Positions 33,880 through 43,572 of a DNA stretch of 64,000 nt are shown one piece after another (within the stretch, counting starts at the first letter, position 1; the number at the start of each line of letters is the position of its first letter). The stretch is from JBMNMS01 sp050953445. Lineage in GTDB: Bacteria; Bacillota; Clostridia; Peptostreptococcales; Anaerovoracaceae. The notes below the pieces were generated by a model. The model was not told where the DNA came from, ran no database searches, and saw only the letters and a program-made list of their open reading frames with translations. The DNA is taken from contig JBMNMS010000001.1 of assembly GCA_050953445.1 (NCBI GenBank), forward strand, positions 930,001-994,000. The letters are read 5' to 3'. The position numbers were made by a program, and so were the translations under genes.

Positions 33880-35855
33880 GGCAGCAATTCCTTTGAATCT
33901 TCTATCCTGAATTGAGATACCTCTTCATAAAGCAGCGCTGCCTGGCTTGAAAACTCTTGACTTGCAGCAGCATTTTGCTGAGATGTTGAAGAATTTGTAT
34001 GAACCACCTGGGAAATCCTGTCGAGGCCTGAGGTTATTTGTTCAATTTCTTCAGCCTGGAATGAGGAGGATCTTTCTATGTCAAGAAGAGCCCCCTTCAC
34101 ATGTTCTATACGAGTTTCAACATCTTGGATAACCTCTGCCGTTCCATCTGCAATCTTGTATCCTTCATTTACTGCCTGAATTGAATTGTTAATGAGAATG
34201 GCTGACTGTTTCACCGCTTCCGCTGAGCGAATTGAAAGATTCCTCACTTCCTCTGCTACCACCGAAAAACCCTTCCCCGCACTTCCGGCCCTTGCTGCTT
34301 CAACCGCTGCGTTGAGGGACAAAATATTAGTCTGAAAGGCGATATCATCGATGGCACTGATGACCTTTTTAATCTGATCCGAAGCATTCTTGATATCGTT
34401 CATAGCATTAAGCATCTGTTTCATTTGTCGATTCCCATCCTTTGCACCTGACACCGCCTGATTTGCATAATCTACCGCCATCCCAACATTTTTAGTATTG
34501 TTTTTAATATCATCAGATATATTTAAAATGGACTTGGTTAATTGTTCTATGGAATCGGCTTGCACCGATGCACCATGGGCAAGGATCTGACTGGAATCTG
34601 CAATTTGCTTTGCGGTGCTGTTGAATTGGAAAACGGCAGAATTCACATTTGCAAAGGTGTTATTCAAAGATGCGGTAATACCCTCCAAAGCCTGTTTTAT
34701 AGGCATAAAATCCCCCTTATACCGTGCATCGCTACGGGCGGTAAAATTTTTTTCTGCCATTTGGGAGAGAACCCGGGAGATATCCAAAATATATTCTTGA
34801 AGGTTTACCACCATCTGATGCATAGCATTTGACAAGGCGGCTACCTCATCGTTATTAGATCTGGAACCCCTGTCCACATCCACATCAAGTCGCCCGTCTG
34901 CCAACATTTTGGACGCATTGGTCAACTTTTCCATAGGTACCCTTATGCTCCTGTTCACAAAATTAATCAGGATCACCGAGCACAGCACAATTATTATGGC
35001 AGCCGCCAAAACCATAATAAATATGGCCTTGCGGGTAGCCTTGGCTGCTTCCGCCTCTGACATTCCGGAGAAAACTGCCCCGACGACTTCTCCTTTTGTG
35101 TTTTTAAGGGGCTCATATCTGGTCAGATAAGGTTCCCCCAAAATATTTGCTTTTCCGATATACTCCTTGCCTTCGCCTAAGACTACTTGTTCAATGTGTT
35201 CGTCAAGGGGGGTTCCCACAACCCTTTCACCATTTTGTATGATGGTTGTTGCAATACGCTCATTGCCGCCGAAGATGGTAAGTTCCGTATTATGCAATTC
35301 CTTCAATTCATCGATAATAGGTGTATTTTCAAAAGTAAACCCTGTAACGATACATCCTATGATTTGCCTTTTTTCATTATATATAGGTGTACCCGTGCGA
35401 CATGAAAGCTTAACAAGTGCCCCCGGCTCCAATGTGGTTGCGGTTTCCCCTTTTAAGGCCTTTTGAACATTGGATTGATTTAGAATATTATCCCCCTTCT
35501 TATCAGGTTCATGCTGGCGAATAAGAATATTTCCTTCCGCATCTGTCAGACTTATCGTATCCGCATTTAAAATCTGATTTAAATCGTCCAATGCCCTTTT
35601 CATCTGATTAAAATCCCCGTTTTCAACGGCCCGAACAACTTGGAAATTCTGAGCAATGGCTATCCCATTTTTTTCAGACTGCAACTGAGCCTCCTGTATC
35701 CTGCGCTGCAAATCGCCGGTGGAGGAAGCGGCTCTTTCATAACCGATACGCTCATTGTATCTGGTATTTTCCACTATGCCGAGGGTTGCGATAATCGATA
35801 CTGAAACTGCCATCATGATTGTAGCAAATAATACAATTCTTGTGCTGATTTTCAT
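33876..35855 (-). CDS. Methyl-accepting chemotaxis protein with extracellular Cache sensor
   Basis: A 659-residue chemoreceptor. The N-terminal membrane segment (about 7-27) and a second near 275-297 bracket an extracellular double-Cache-type sensor (TISLTDAEGNILIRQHEPDKKGDNI; GTPIYNEKRQIIGCIVTGF). A HAMP domain follows (about 300-350), then the signalling coiled coil with the conserved tip DDIAFQTNILSLNAAVEAARAG near residue 500. It should cluster with CheA/CheW at the pole and bias flagellar rotation. AAAGGAAAGG precedes the ATG. The endonuclease IV gene overlaps its stop. The ligand is unknown. Confidence 0.92.
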   Translation of the reverse strand: MKISTRIVLFATIMMAVSVSIIATLGIVENTRYNERIGYERAASSTGDLQRRIQEAQLQSEKNGIAIAQNFQVVRAVENGDFNQMKRALDDLNQILNADTISLTDAEGNILIRQHEPDKKGDNILNQSNVQKALKGETATTLEPGALVKLSCRTGTPIYNEKRQIIGCIVTGFTFENTPIIDELKELHNTELTIFGGNERIATTIIQNGERVVGTPLDEHIEQVVLGEGKEYIGKANILGEPYLTRYEPLKNTKGEVVGAVFSGMSEAEAAKATRKAIFIMVLAAAIIIVLCSVILINFVNRSIRVPMEKLTNASKMLADGRLDVDVDRGSRSNNDEVAALSNAMHQMVVNLQEYILDISRVLSQMAEKNFTARSDARYKGDFMPIKQALEGITASLNNTFANVNSAVFQFNSTAKQIADSSQILAHGASVQADSIEQLTKSILNISDDIKNNTKNVGMAVDYANQAVSGAKDGNRQMKQMLNAMNDIKNASDQIKKVISAIDDIAFQTNILSLNAAVEAARAGSAGKGFSVVAEEVRNLSIRSAEAVKQSAILINNSIQAVNEGYKIADGTAEVIQDVETRIEHVKGALLDIERSSSFQAEEIEQITSGLDRISQVVHTNSSTSQQNAAASQEFSSQAALLYEEVSQFRIEDSKELLP

Positions 35856-35970
35856 ATAATTCCTTTCCTTTCATAGTTGTCATGGGTGTAGATATCCTGC
35901 CATCCTTTGGATTGGCAGTGGGATAAATTGGTTATAAAACTTCGCTTATCAATCCAAAATAAACACCGAA

Positions 35971-36000
35971 TTGACAAAATCCTTAATTTACTATTATATC
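35971..36000 (+). promoter_or_regulatory. Candidate promoter for the FAD/Rieske oxidoreductase
   Basis: A consensus -35 TTGACA (35971-35976) is followed by A/T-rich -10 candidates (TATTAT at 35992, TATATC at 35995). Spacing is 15 or 18 bases, so neither fit is ideal. It lies in the 250-bp gap between divergent genes. Confidence 0.4.
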
Positions 36001-36104
36001 AACTGCCACTGAACAAAATCTGAACAAATGTCTTCATTTCGATTTATCAGGGCATAATAAATCATAATAAATCAAAATCAAAGAAAAAGGAAGGAGTGAT
36101 TTAT

Positions 36105-37421
36105 TTGAATTCGGTTTGGTATGAAAGCGTAAGGGAAGATAGGGATGAAAATGGAAGGATATTGGAACCCTTCGATGAACGAAGAACAGATGTCTTAATA
36201 ATAGGTGCGGGTATGGCTGGAGTTCTTTGTTCTTTGCTGCTTAAGGAGGCAGGGATTCTTAGCATGGTTGTAGAAGCAAAAACCCTTGGGGACGGTGTCA
36301 CTAAAAATACAACTGCAAAGATTACGGCACAGCATGCGCTGATCTACGACAGACTGATTAAGAAAAAGGGCATTGAAAAGGCGGGACAGTATTATGATAT
36401 ACAGGAGAAAGCCCTTTCGGAGTATCGGAGGCTCGCCCAAAACATTGACTGCGACTTAGAGGAAAAGACGGCCTATGTGTTTGAAAAGGGGAGCGGTAAA
36501 AAGTTAGAAAAAGAAATGCGGGCTTATGATAAATTAGGGATTCCTATGGATTTTCAGGAAGCACCCCCCCTTCCTTTTAAGACGGTTGGAGCTTTGGGAA
36601 TGAAAGGGCAGGCTCAGTTTAATCCAATGAAATTTATTTTGGGGGCAGCAAAGGACTTGGATATTTACGAGGGTGTCTTTGTTTCCGACATTTCGAAAAA
36701 CATAGCCTATACGGGAAAGGGGCGTATAGTTGCAGATAGCATAGTGCTGGCCACCCATTTCCCCATGGTAAATATTCCGGGCCTTTACTTTTTGAAAATG
36801 TATCAAAGCAGGTCTTATGTTTTAGGATTGAAAGGCGGCCCGGATATGGGGGGGATGTATATTGATGAAAATGAAAAGGGAAACTCCTTTCGCAATTATG
36901 GCAATCTCTTGCTTTTGGGGGGAGGAAGCCATAGAACGGGTAGGCAGGGGGGTGGTTTTGTAGAACTTAGAAACCTTGCAAAATCCGCATATCCACAGGC
37001 TGAAGAGACATACTTCTGGGCCACCCAAGATTGCATTACTTTAGATGGAATCCCTTACGTGGGGCAACACAGAAAGTCAAATCCTTCCCTTTATGTCATG
37101 ACCGGTTTTAACAAATGGGGGATGACCGGTACCATGGCAGCGGCTATGGTTGTAAGAGATATGATTGCCAAGGGAAAAAGTGAATATGAGGAACTATTTA
37201 ATCCATCTCGCTCTATTTTCCGGCCTCAGCTTTTATCTAATGGGGGTCATGCAATTTACGGATTATTAAGCTTTGGTAAGAGATGTACCCACATGGGATG
37301 TGCCCTTCGCTGGAATTCTCAGGAACGAAGCTGGGATTGTTCATGCCACGGGTCACGTTTCGATGAAAATGGCAAGGTGCAGGATAACCCTGCAAAGAGA
37401 AATCTATCAAAAATAAGGTGA
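36105..37421 (+). CDS. FAD-dependent oxidoreductase with C-terminal Rieske domain
   Basis: A 438-residue soluble flavoprotein. The FAD-binding Rossmann motif DVLIIGAGMAGVLCSLLLKEAG lies near residues 29-50 (DAO-type), and the FAD-contacting end TGFNKWGMTGTMAAAMVV near 340-357. The last 50 residues form a Rieske [2Fe-2S] site: CTH, 15 residues, then CSCH, with the two extra cysteines (MGC, CSC) that form a disulfide in respiratory Rieske proteins. This resembles Bacillus YhfW-type proteins; substrate and partner are unknown. The best start is TTG at 36105, eight bases after AAGGAAGGAG; the in-frame GTG at 36096 is too close to that site. The convergent Crp/Fnr gene is 23 bp away and may regulate it. 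Confidence 0.88.
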   Translation: MNSVWYESVREDRDENGRILEPFDERRTDVLIIGAGMAGVLCSLLLKEAGILSMVVEAKTLGDGVTKNTTAKITAQHALIYDRLIKKKGIEKAGQYYDIQEKALSEYRRLAQNIDCDLEEKTAYVFEKGSGKKLEKEMRAYDKLGIPMDFQEAPPLPFKTVGALGMKGQAQFNPMKFILGAAKDLDIYEGVFVSDISKNIAYTGKGRIVADSIVLATHFPMVNIPGLYFLKMYQSRSYVLGLKGGPDMGGMYIDENEKGNSFRNYGNLLLLGGGSHRTGRQGGGFVELRNLAKSAYPQAEETYFWATQDCITLDGIPYVGQHRKSNPSLYVMTGFNKWGMTGTMAAAMVVRDMIAKGKSEYEELFNPSRSIFRPQLLSNGGHAIYGLLSFGKRCTHMGCALRWNSQERSWDCSCHGSRFDENGKVQDNPAKRNLSKIR

Positions 37422-37444
37422 CAGAGACGGATTACGGAGTCATG

Positions 37445-38104
37445 TCAGATACAGGGATGTTTGAGGAAGATAGTTTTTGGATTAATTATTTCTAACAGTC
37501 CATCCTTTTCCATCCTGGAAAATTCTCGTGAGACTGATGTGCGCTGTACGCCGAGCATGTTGGCCAACTCGGTTTTACTGATCGGCAAGGTCACGATGGA
37601 GGAGTCTTGGTTTGATTTCAGCCCACAAAGATAATCAAGTATGCTAGCCCGCAAAGGACGCCTTGCGGCAAGCTTTGCCTGATGCAACATATCGTGGGCA
37701 CGATCTGAAATAATGTTTAAATAAGCTTCTAAAATCAAAGGCTTTTCAATAAATAGCTGAAATAGAAACGATTTATCTATCTGAAGCAATTCTCCGCTGA
37801 CTACACTAAAGTAGGAAGCTGGATATTTTGGATTTGTACCAAAAAGTATTGTCCCTCCAATAATCTGATTGACGCCGATAACGTTTACATTAAACTCATT
37901 TCCGCTATCGTCCGTCTGCATGCCTAACAACCTTCCCTTAAGCAGTATACCGAGATGGTGACACTTATCCCCCTCATGATAAAGACATTGTCCTTTTCCA
38001 AAACTGCGTACAATAAGTTCCTGGTTGGTATAGGCCTTCTTAATTTCTTCGCTGGTCAGATGTTGCCCTATAAGTGTTAATTCTATCTGTTTAATATATT
38101 TCAT
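37445..38104 (-). CDS. Crp/Fnr-family transcriptional regulator
   Basis: A 219-residue regulator: a cyclic-nucleotide-binding-type beta-roll (about 20-130, FGKGQCLYHEGDKCHHLGILLKG) and a C-terminal winged helix (ISKTELANMLGVQRTSVSREFSRMEKDGLL). There is no Fnr-type N-terminal cysteine cluster, and the phosphate-binding cassette of true cAMP receptors is not evident, so the effector is unknown. It lies divergent from the chemoreceptor at 38.2 kb with an inverted repeat in between, and converges with the FAD/Rieske gene. Confidence 0.9.
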   Translation of the reverse strand: MKYIKQIELTLIGQHLTSEEIKKAYTNQELIVRSFGKGQCLYHEGDKCHHLGILLKGRLLGMQTDDSGNEFNVNVIGVNQIIGGTILFGTNPKYPASYFSVVSGELLQIDKSFLFQLFIEKPLILEAYLNIISDRAHDMLHQAKLAARRPLRASILDYLCGLKSNQDSSIVTLPISKTELANMLGVQRTSVSREFSRMEKDGLLEIINPKTIFLKHPCI

Positions 38105-38158
38105 TTGCTTATTTGCCTACTCTTTCCGCATTTTTCGTAACATATGACACGACATCTT

Positions 38159-38189
38159 ATTGTAACATATTGTAGAATCATGTTGCAAT
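38159..38189. promoter_or_regulatory. Inverted repeat between the Crp/Fnr gene and the chemoreceptor gene
   Basis: ATTGTAACAT (38159-38168) and ATGTTGCAAT (38180-38189) form an inverted repeat with one mismatch and an 11-base centre. A further GTAACATATG lies at 38137-38146. The site stands in the divergent promoter region and could be the operator of the adjacent regulator. Arm spacing is wider than in standard Crp/Fnr sites. Confidence 0.45.
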
Positions 38190-38226
38190 AATTCAAGCAA
38201 ATATATAAAAATGGGGGTATTCGACG

Positions 38227-40296
38227 ATGAAGTCAATCAAATTTAAACTATTGCTGGCCTTTGGTGCAATAATCATTCTTCTTACGGGGGGGATTGGATT
38301 ATTGATAAAGGGAATAGTATCAAACCAACTAATAAATGATACCCATAGCCATTTAATGGATATGGCCAGGGAGGAAGCCAAGTATGTTCAGGCAGAGGTT
38401 GAATCTGATTTGAAATATGTTAAGGTATTAGCACAAAATCAGGTTATTACCGATGCAGGACACACGCTGGATGACCAAATTGCTTTCTTTGAGGAGGAAG
38501 TAAAAAGGGAAGGCTTCTACTATTTCTTAAAAGCTGATAGAAATGGAAATGCAATCTTTCTTGATAGAACTAAGAGTATCGTAAATGTAAGTGATCGAGA
38601 TTATTTTCAAGCTGCCCTTAAAGGAACCCCAACGGTGTCCGATATTACAATCAGTAAAGCGGATGGCAGTCCCGTAATTCTGTTTGCTGCTCCTATTTAT
38701 GAAAATGGGCAGATTACAGGTGTGCTTTTTGGTTGCAAGGACGGGTTTATGCTGAGCGATATTGTAAAAAGCCTTCAGTACAGAGAAACGGGTTATGCTT
38801 ATATGATTAACAATGAGGGAGCTACGGCAGCCCATAATGATGCAGAAAAGCTATTATCCAGAGATAATAGCATTGAAAATGCAAAAAGCGACCCGGCTTT
38901 GTTGGGTTTAAGTGAACTCAGTAAAAAAATGATTACCCGGACTCCAGGCAGCGGCGATTATACCTATAAGGGTATAACAAAAATAATTGGCTATGCTCCC
39001 GTTGAAAATACTCCCTGGGTCATAGCCTTTGGGATTGAAGAATCGGAAGTTCTGGCAGTAGTAAGCAGGCTTAATAAAATAATGATAGGCATTTTCGCTG
39101 GAATAGGATTGCTTGGACTTATAGCGATTTTCTTTGTTACCAATAGAATAACAGGGATGATAACCAGGCTTACCCATGCCGCTAAGGAAATAGCAAGTGG
39201 AAACTTTGATGTTTCGTTTTCCATTAGATCTCAGGATGAGGTGGGGCAGTTGGCGGTTGCTTTTGAACAGACCTTGGGACGGCTGACCAATTACCAAGGA
39301 TATATCGATGAAATATCCAAGTCACTTGCGGATATTTCCCAAGGCGATTTGCGTATTGAACTGGAAATGGAGTATGCAGGGCAATTCCGAAAACTTAAGG
39401 ATAATTTAGAAGCTTTGATAAGTGGGCTTAGCATGACATTATTGGAGATAAGGCAGGCATCGGATCAGCTGAATAGCGGTGCAAGTCAGGTTGCAGACGG
39501 TGCCCAGGCATTGTCACAGGGGGCAACGGAACAGGCCAGTTCCATTCAGCAGCTATCGGCCTCTATTGCAGAAATAACGGAGCAGATTAAACAGAATGCA
39601 GAAAATGCTAAACAGGCCCGGGAAAAGGCTGGACATGCTGGAAACGAAATGAAGATTAGCGACGGGCATATGAGGGAAATGGTGTCAGCCATGGAGCAAA
39701 TTAATGAAAAGGCATCGGAGATTTCTAAGATTATAAAGATTATCGATGATATCGCTTTTCAGACAAATATACTTGCTCTCAACGCTGCGGTGGAGGCGGC
39801 ACGAGCTGGTGCGGCAGGCAAAGGCTTTGCAGTTGTTGCCGATGAAGTGAGAAACCTTGCAGCCAAGTCTGCTGAGGCGGCGAGGAACACTTCGGCCTTG
39901 ATTGAGGAGGCTATCGATGCTGTTCAAAGTGGTTCGGCCATTGCCGATAGGACTGCTCAGTCACTGACCATAAGCGCCGAGGAAGCTTTGGCTACAATTA
40001 CATATATAGATCGCATTGCAGAGGCATCCCAGGATCAGGCTACGGCAATCATCGAGATAAATCAAGGGGTGGAGCAGATTTCGACGGTAGTGCAAACCAA
40101 TGCGGCAACAGCTGAAGAGAGTGCTGCCGCCAGCGAGGAACTATCGGGGCAATCGAACTTCCTCAGAGAAGCAATTGGTCGTTTTAGGCTAAATGATTCC
40201 TATTCGCTGCCCCAGGGAAGGGAAGCTATCGAGCCGTTGGTTAAAAGTGATACGGTGTCATTTCTTAGCCTTGATGATACCGACGATAAATACTGA
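38227..40296 (+). CDS. Methyl-accepting chemotaxis protein with dCache sensor
   Basis: A 689-residue chemoreceptor. TM1 (about 7-29) and TM2 (about 280-303) flank a dCache_1-type extracellular sensor (FLDRTKSIVNVSDRDYFQAALKG, then ITGVLFGCKDGFMLSDIV and GYAYMINNEGATAAH), followed by HAMP (RMTRLTHAAKEIASG-like at 305-355) and a long signalling coiled coil with the tip DDIAFQTNILALNAAVEAARAGAAG near residue 510. dCache receptors commonly sense amino acids or other small metabolites. The ribosome site is weak (GGGGGT). It is divergent from the Crp/Fnr gene and 57 bp before the GGDEF-EAL gene. Confidence 0.92.
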   Translation: MKSIKFKLLLAFGAIIILLTGGIGLLIKGIVSNQLINDTHSHLMDMAREEAKYVQAEVESDLKYVKVLAQNQVITDAGHTLDDQIAFFEEEVKREGFYYFLKADRNGNAIFLDRTKSIVNVSDRDYFQAALKGTPTVSDITISKADGSPVILFAAPIYENGQITGVLFGCKDGFMLSDIVKSLQYRETGYAYMINNEGATAAHNDAEKLLSRDNSIENAKSDPALLGLSELSKKMITRTPGSGDYTYKGITKIIGYAPVENTPWVIAFGIEESEVLAVVSRLNKIMIGIFAGIGLLGLIAIFFVTNRITGMITRLTHAAKEIASGNFDVSFSIRSQDEVGQLAVAFEQTLGRLTNYQGYIDEISKSLADISQGDLRIELEMEYAGQFRKLKDNLEALISGLSMTLLEIRQASDQLNSGASQVADGAQALSQGATEQASSIQQLSASIAEITEQIKQNAENAKQAREKAGHAGNEMKISDGHMREMVSAMEQINEKASEISKIIKIIDDIAFQTNILALNAAVEAARAGAAGKGFAVVADEVRNLAAKSAEAARNTSALIEEAIDAVQSGSAIADRTAQSLTISAEEALATITYIDRIAEASQDQATAIIEINQGVEQISTVVQTNAATAEESAAASEELSGQSNFLREAIGRFRLNDSYSLPQGREAIEPLVKSDTVSFLSLDDTDDKY

Positions 40297-40353
40297 GGTG
40301 TTCGATAGGGAATACCATAATGGAGCAATACATAGCAACGGAAGTGAGATTAT

Positions 40354-43300
40354 ATGCCCATAGTCTTTTCAATACTGTTTTTTATAGCATTTGCAGTATA
40401 TCTCTTTTTTGGAATATATACTGTATATAAAAACCCAAAGGGGTTACTTAACCATGTTTTTATGGTGCTTTGTGCCGCATTGTGTTTTTGGTCATTAGGC
40501 TTTTCCATGGCTAACTTAGCACCTGATTTGGAAACTTGCCTTCTATGGAGACGGGTTTCAGCTATAGGATGGGGAAGCATATATAGTTTTATGCTCCACT
40601 ACATTTTAATACTAACCAAGGGTAAAAGGTCAGGAAGGCAGCTAATTTTTTGCTGCCTTCTTTACTTGCCTGCTATAATTACGGTTTATGTTTTCTCTTT
40701 GTCCGGGGAAATGGCTTCACGTCACTATAATCTGATACATACGGATTATGGCTGGATCAATACCGGGGTTCAAGGATTATGGACCAATTTCTTCACAATA
40801 TATTATATAAGCTACAGTGTAGCCCTTTTAATTGTACTTTGGAATTGGAGGACTAAATCCCCGGATATGGCTGTAAGAAGGCAAGCGGTTCTCATAATGT
40901 TATCGGTTGCCATCGCACTCGTACTTGGCACAATTACAGATGTGGTTTTAAGGTCATTCCTTGATACTCCTCTGCCTCAAATGGCACCAATATTTACTCT
41001 AATTCCAATAGGAGCAATTTATTACAGCATGAAAAAATATAATCTCATGTTAGAGGAATTTGCTGAGGAGGATGGACTTATATTAGATTATAAATCCCGG
41101 GAAAAGTTCCATGTCTATATTGCTGTTGCATATCTGGGGGGCGGGTTATTGAGCATTTCATCTCGCTTTTTTGAAGGGATGGTGCCGGGAAAAGGCAGTA
41201 TGGATGATTATATGTTCGCGGGTATAGTGCTGATAACATTTGGACTGCTGATGCTTGCCATACAGCCATTGAGAAAAGAAAATACTAAAACCTGGGTTAT
41301 GATTGGCTTGATGGCGGCCAGTGTTCCCCTTTTAACACTCAGATTCATGGACGCCACAGGAATAACCGTATGGGTGTTTCCCATTATTCTAATGATAGCT
41401 GCAATGACATTCAACACGCGGAATGCTTTACTTTTACTGGGTGGAGTGTCCATAGTTACTCAATTAATTCTTTGGAGGAACCTACCTCCCGAAGGTATTA
41501 TTCAATTGGATGAATTTGATTTCATTATAAGGATTGGTATTTTACTGATTGCTGTCTGGTTGGGTACTTTTTTAAACAGAAGCTATATTGATAGATTAAA
41601 AGAAAACAATTATCAGATGGATTTTCAAAAATTAGTATCGGAGGTATCCTTTAATTTTCTTGACATCAGTGAAATGGATATGGAAGAAAAGATGCAGATG
41701 ATGTTAAGGGATATTGGAACATTTTTTGCCGTTGATGAAGCATTGATTTGTCTGTTTGATCATGAGGAAGAAGCGGTTTCCCGTATATATCAGTGGAACA
41801 ATTTAGAAATGTTACCTGAAAAAGAAAAGACCATAGATGTCTCAAGTGAAAGCCTTGCCTGGTGGAAGAAAAAACTGCAAGAAGACAGGCTAATTTATAT
41901 AAAAGACATGGAGGAACCGGATAATGAATCCTATGCTGAAGATGGGCATGGGATGCGGAAAGAGATAAAATCGTTTTTAGCCTTAGGGATAGAAGAAAAT
42001 GAAAGCCCCATAGGGTTTATAAGGATGGGTTCCATATCAAACAGAAGTTGGAGCGACCATAGCATTGAGCATTTAAGAATATTGTCAAATATATTGTCTC
42101 ATGGCTTAAACAAGATTAAGTCTGAAAAGGAGATAAAGCATATGGCCTATTACGATAGCCTTACAGGGCTTCCTAATAGGACCTTGTTTGCCGATAGGCT
42201 TTCCCAGGCAATTCATCTTGCTCAACGCAATGAAAAATACATAAGCATCATATTCATGGATTTGGATAATTTTAAGATGGTAAATGACACCATGGGTCAC
42301 AATGCAGGAGATAAGATGCTTAACGCCATATCTGCAAGTCTGGTTAAGAAATTGAAAAAAAAGGATACGGTGGCCAGGTTTGGCGGAGATGAGTTTTTGA
42401 TATTGGTTAATGATTTGAAGGATGACGAGGATATTACGATAGTTATAGATAAGCTATTTAAGGTGTTCGAGGAACCCTTCAATATAGAGGGGCAGGAGTT
42501 CTTTATTTCTGCCAGCGCAGGTATTGCTACTTATCCATTTGATGGGCACGATGCTGGAAGCCTTATCAAGAATGCGGATATTGCAATGTATATGGCGAAG
42601 GCAAAGGGGAAGAACCAGTATGTTCTATGTACTACTGAAATGCAGGAGGAGATCAGGAGTAATATTAAGCTTTCCAATGGCCTTTATAGGGTAGAGGAAC
42701 GCAGTGAGCTTATTCTTCATTACCAGCCTCAAATTAAATTACAAACCGGAGAAATCACAGGGGTGGAGGCACTATTACGATGGAATCACCCCCAGATGGG
42801 TATGCTATACCCTAATGTTTTTATCCCTCTGGCTGAAATGAACGGGACGATAAATGGAATAGGTGAATGGGTTTTAAAAACCGCAATGGATCAAAAAAAG
42901 AAGTGGAGCAGGATTGGTTTCCCGGAGCTGCGAATCGCTGTTAATCTGTCGATAGTTCAGCTTAACAATCCATGTTTTGCGGATAATCTTGAAAGACTGC
43001 TTAGGGAGGCTGACTTTAATCCCCAATACCTGGAACTGGAGGTTACCGAAAGCATTGCAACGAAGGAAGCTTTTCATGTGGTTGATACATTATGCAGACT
43101 TAAAAATATTGGTGTTACCATTTCTATCGACGATTTCGGAACCGAGTATTCCTCACTTAATCGTTTAAAGATGCTGCCAATTGACAGAATCAAAATAGAT
43201 ATGCAGTTCATACAGGGCATAGAGAAAAGTGAGAAGGATCGTGCCATCACCAAGGTGGTAATCAATCTTGCCAAGAGTTTGGGGATGGAGGTTTTAGCGG

Positions 43301-43464
43301 AAGGTGTGGAAACGGAACCGCAGCTTGACTTTCTCAACCAGAGGATGTGTGATGAAGTTCAGGGCTTCTATTATTATAAGCCCATGCCTGCGGAGGAGTT
43401 CGAAGAATTGTTGCGGGAGCGAAGTTGTCATAACCATGCGCAATTTGCACGAACATCCACATGA
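40354..43464 (+). CDS. Membrane GGDEF-EAL c-di-GMP signalling protein
   Basis: A 1036-residue bifunctional-type protein. The N-terminal 230 residues form about seven membrane segments like the 7TM sensor of histidine kinases (LWRRVSAIGWGSIYSFMLHY); a second membrane block lies at about 250-410, followed by a GAF-like region (about 430-590). The GGDEF domain has an intact RFGGDEF at 675-681, with KKKD in place of the inhibitory RxxD site. The EAL domain has EALLRW at 805-810, the expected ELEVTES, IDDFGTEYSSL, KIDMQFI and EGVET motifs, so both synthesis and breakdown of c-di-GMP are possible. It follows the dCache chemoreceptor by 57 bp with no clear terminator. Confidence 0.92.
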   Translation: MPIVFSILFFIAFAVYLFFGIYTVYKNPKGLLNHVFMVLCAALCFWSLGFSMANLAPDLETCLLWRRVSAIGWGSIYSFMLHYILILTKGKRSGRQLIFCCLLYLPAIITVYVFSLSGEMASRHYNLIHTDYGWINTGVQGLWTNFFTIYYISYSVALLIVLWNWRTKSPDMAVRRQAVLIMLSVAIALVLGTITDVVLRSFLDTPLPQMAPIFTLIPIGAIYYSMKKYNLMLEEFAEEDGLILDYKSREKFHVYIAVAYLGGGLLSISSRFFEGMVPGKGSMDDYMFAGIVLITFGLLMLAIQPLRKENTKTWVMIGLMAASVPLLTLRFMDATGITVWVFPIILMIAAMTFNTRNALLLLGGVSIVTQLILWRNLPPEGIIQLDEFDFIIRIGILLIAVWLGTFLNRSYIDRLKENNYQMDFQKLVSEVSFNFLDISEMDMEEKMQMMLRDIGTFFAVDEALICLFDHEEEAVSRIYQWNNLEMLPEKEKTIDVSSESLAWWKKKLQEDRLIYIKDMEEPDNESYAEDGHGMRKEIKSFLALGIEENESPIGFIRMGSISNRSWSDHSIEHLRILSNILSHGLNKIKSEKEIKHMAYYDSLTGLPNRTLFADRLSQAIHLAQRNEKYISIIFMDLDNFKMVNDTMGHNAGDKMLNAISASLVKKLKKKDTVARFGGDEFLILVNDLKDDEDITIVIDKLFKVFEEPFNIEGQEFFISASAGIATYPFDGHDAGSLIKNADIAMYMAKAKGKNQYVLCTTEMQEEIRSNIKLSNGLYRVEERSELILHYQPQIKLQTGEITGVEALLRWNHPQMGMLYPNVFIPLAEMNGTINGIGEWVLKTAMDQKKKWSRIGFPELRIAVNLSIVQLNNPCFADNLERLLREADFNPQYLELEVTESIATKEAFHVVDTLCRLKNIGVTISIDDFGTEYSSLNRLKMLPIDRIKIDMQFIQGIEKSEKDRAITKVVINLAKSLGMEVLAEGVETEPQLDFLNQRMCDEVQGFYYYKPMPAEEFEELLRERSCHNHAQFARTST

Positions 43465-43492
43465 GAAAAGACGCAGATAAGCCCTTGTAATT

Positions 43493-43522
43493 TTGACTCC
43501 CAAACAGCCGTTGGGTTACAAT
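43493..43522 (+). promoter_or_regulatory. Candidate promoter with palindrome in the spacer
   Basis: TTGACT (43493-43498) and TACAAT (43517-43522) are 18 bases apart. The spacer contains the inverted repeat CCCAA (43499-43503) and TTGGG (43511-43515), placed where a repressor or sigma-spacing effector could act. The SLH gene starts at 43573 behind AAAGGAG. Confidence 0.5.
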
Positions 43523-43572
43523 ATGATTAAGCTGAAGATGCAAAATCAATATATAAAAAAGGAGAAGAAAAA

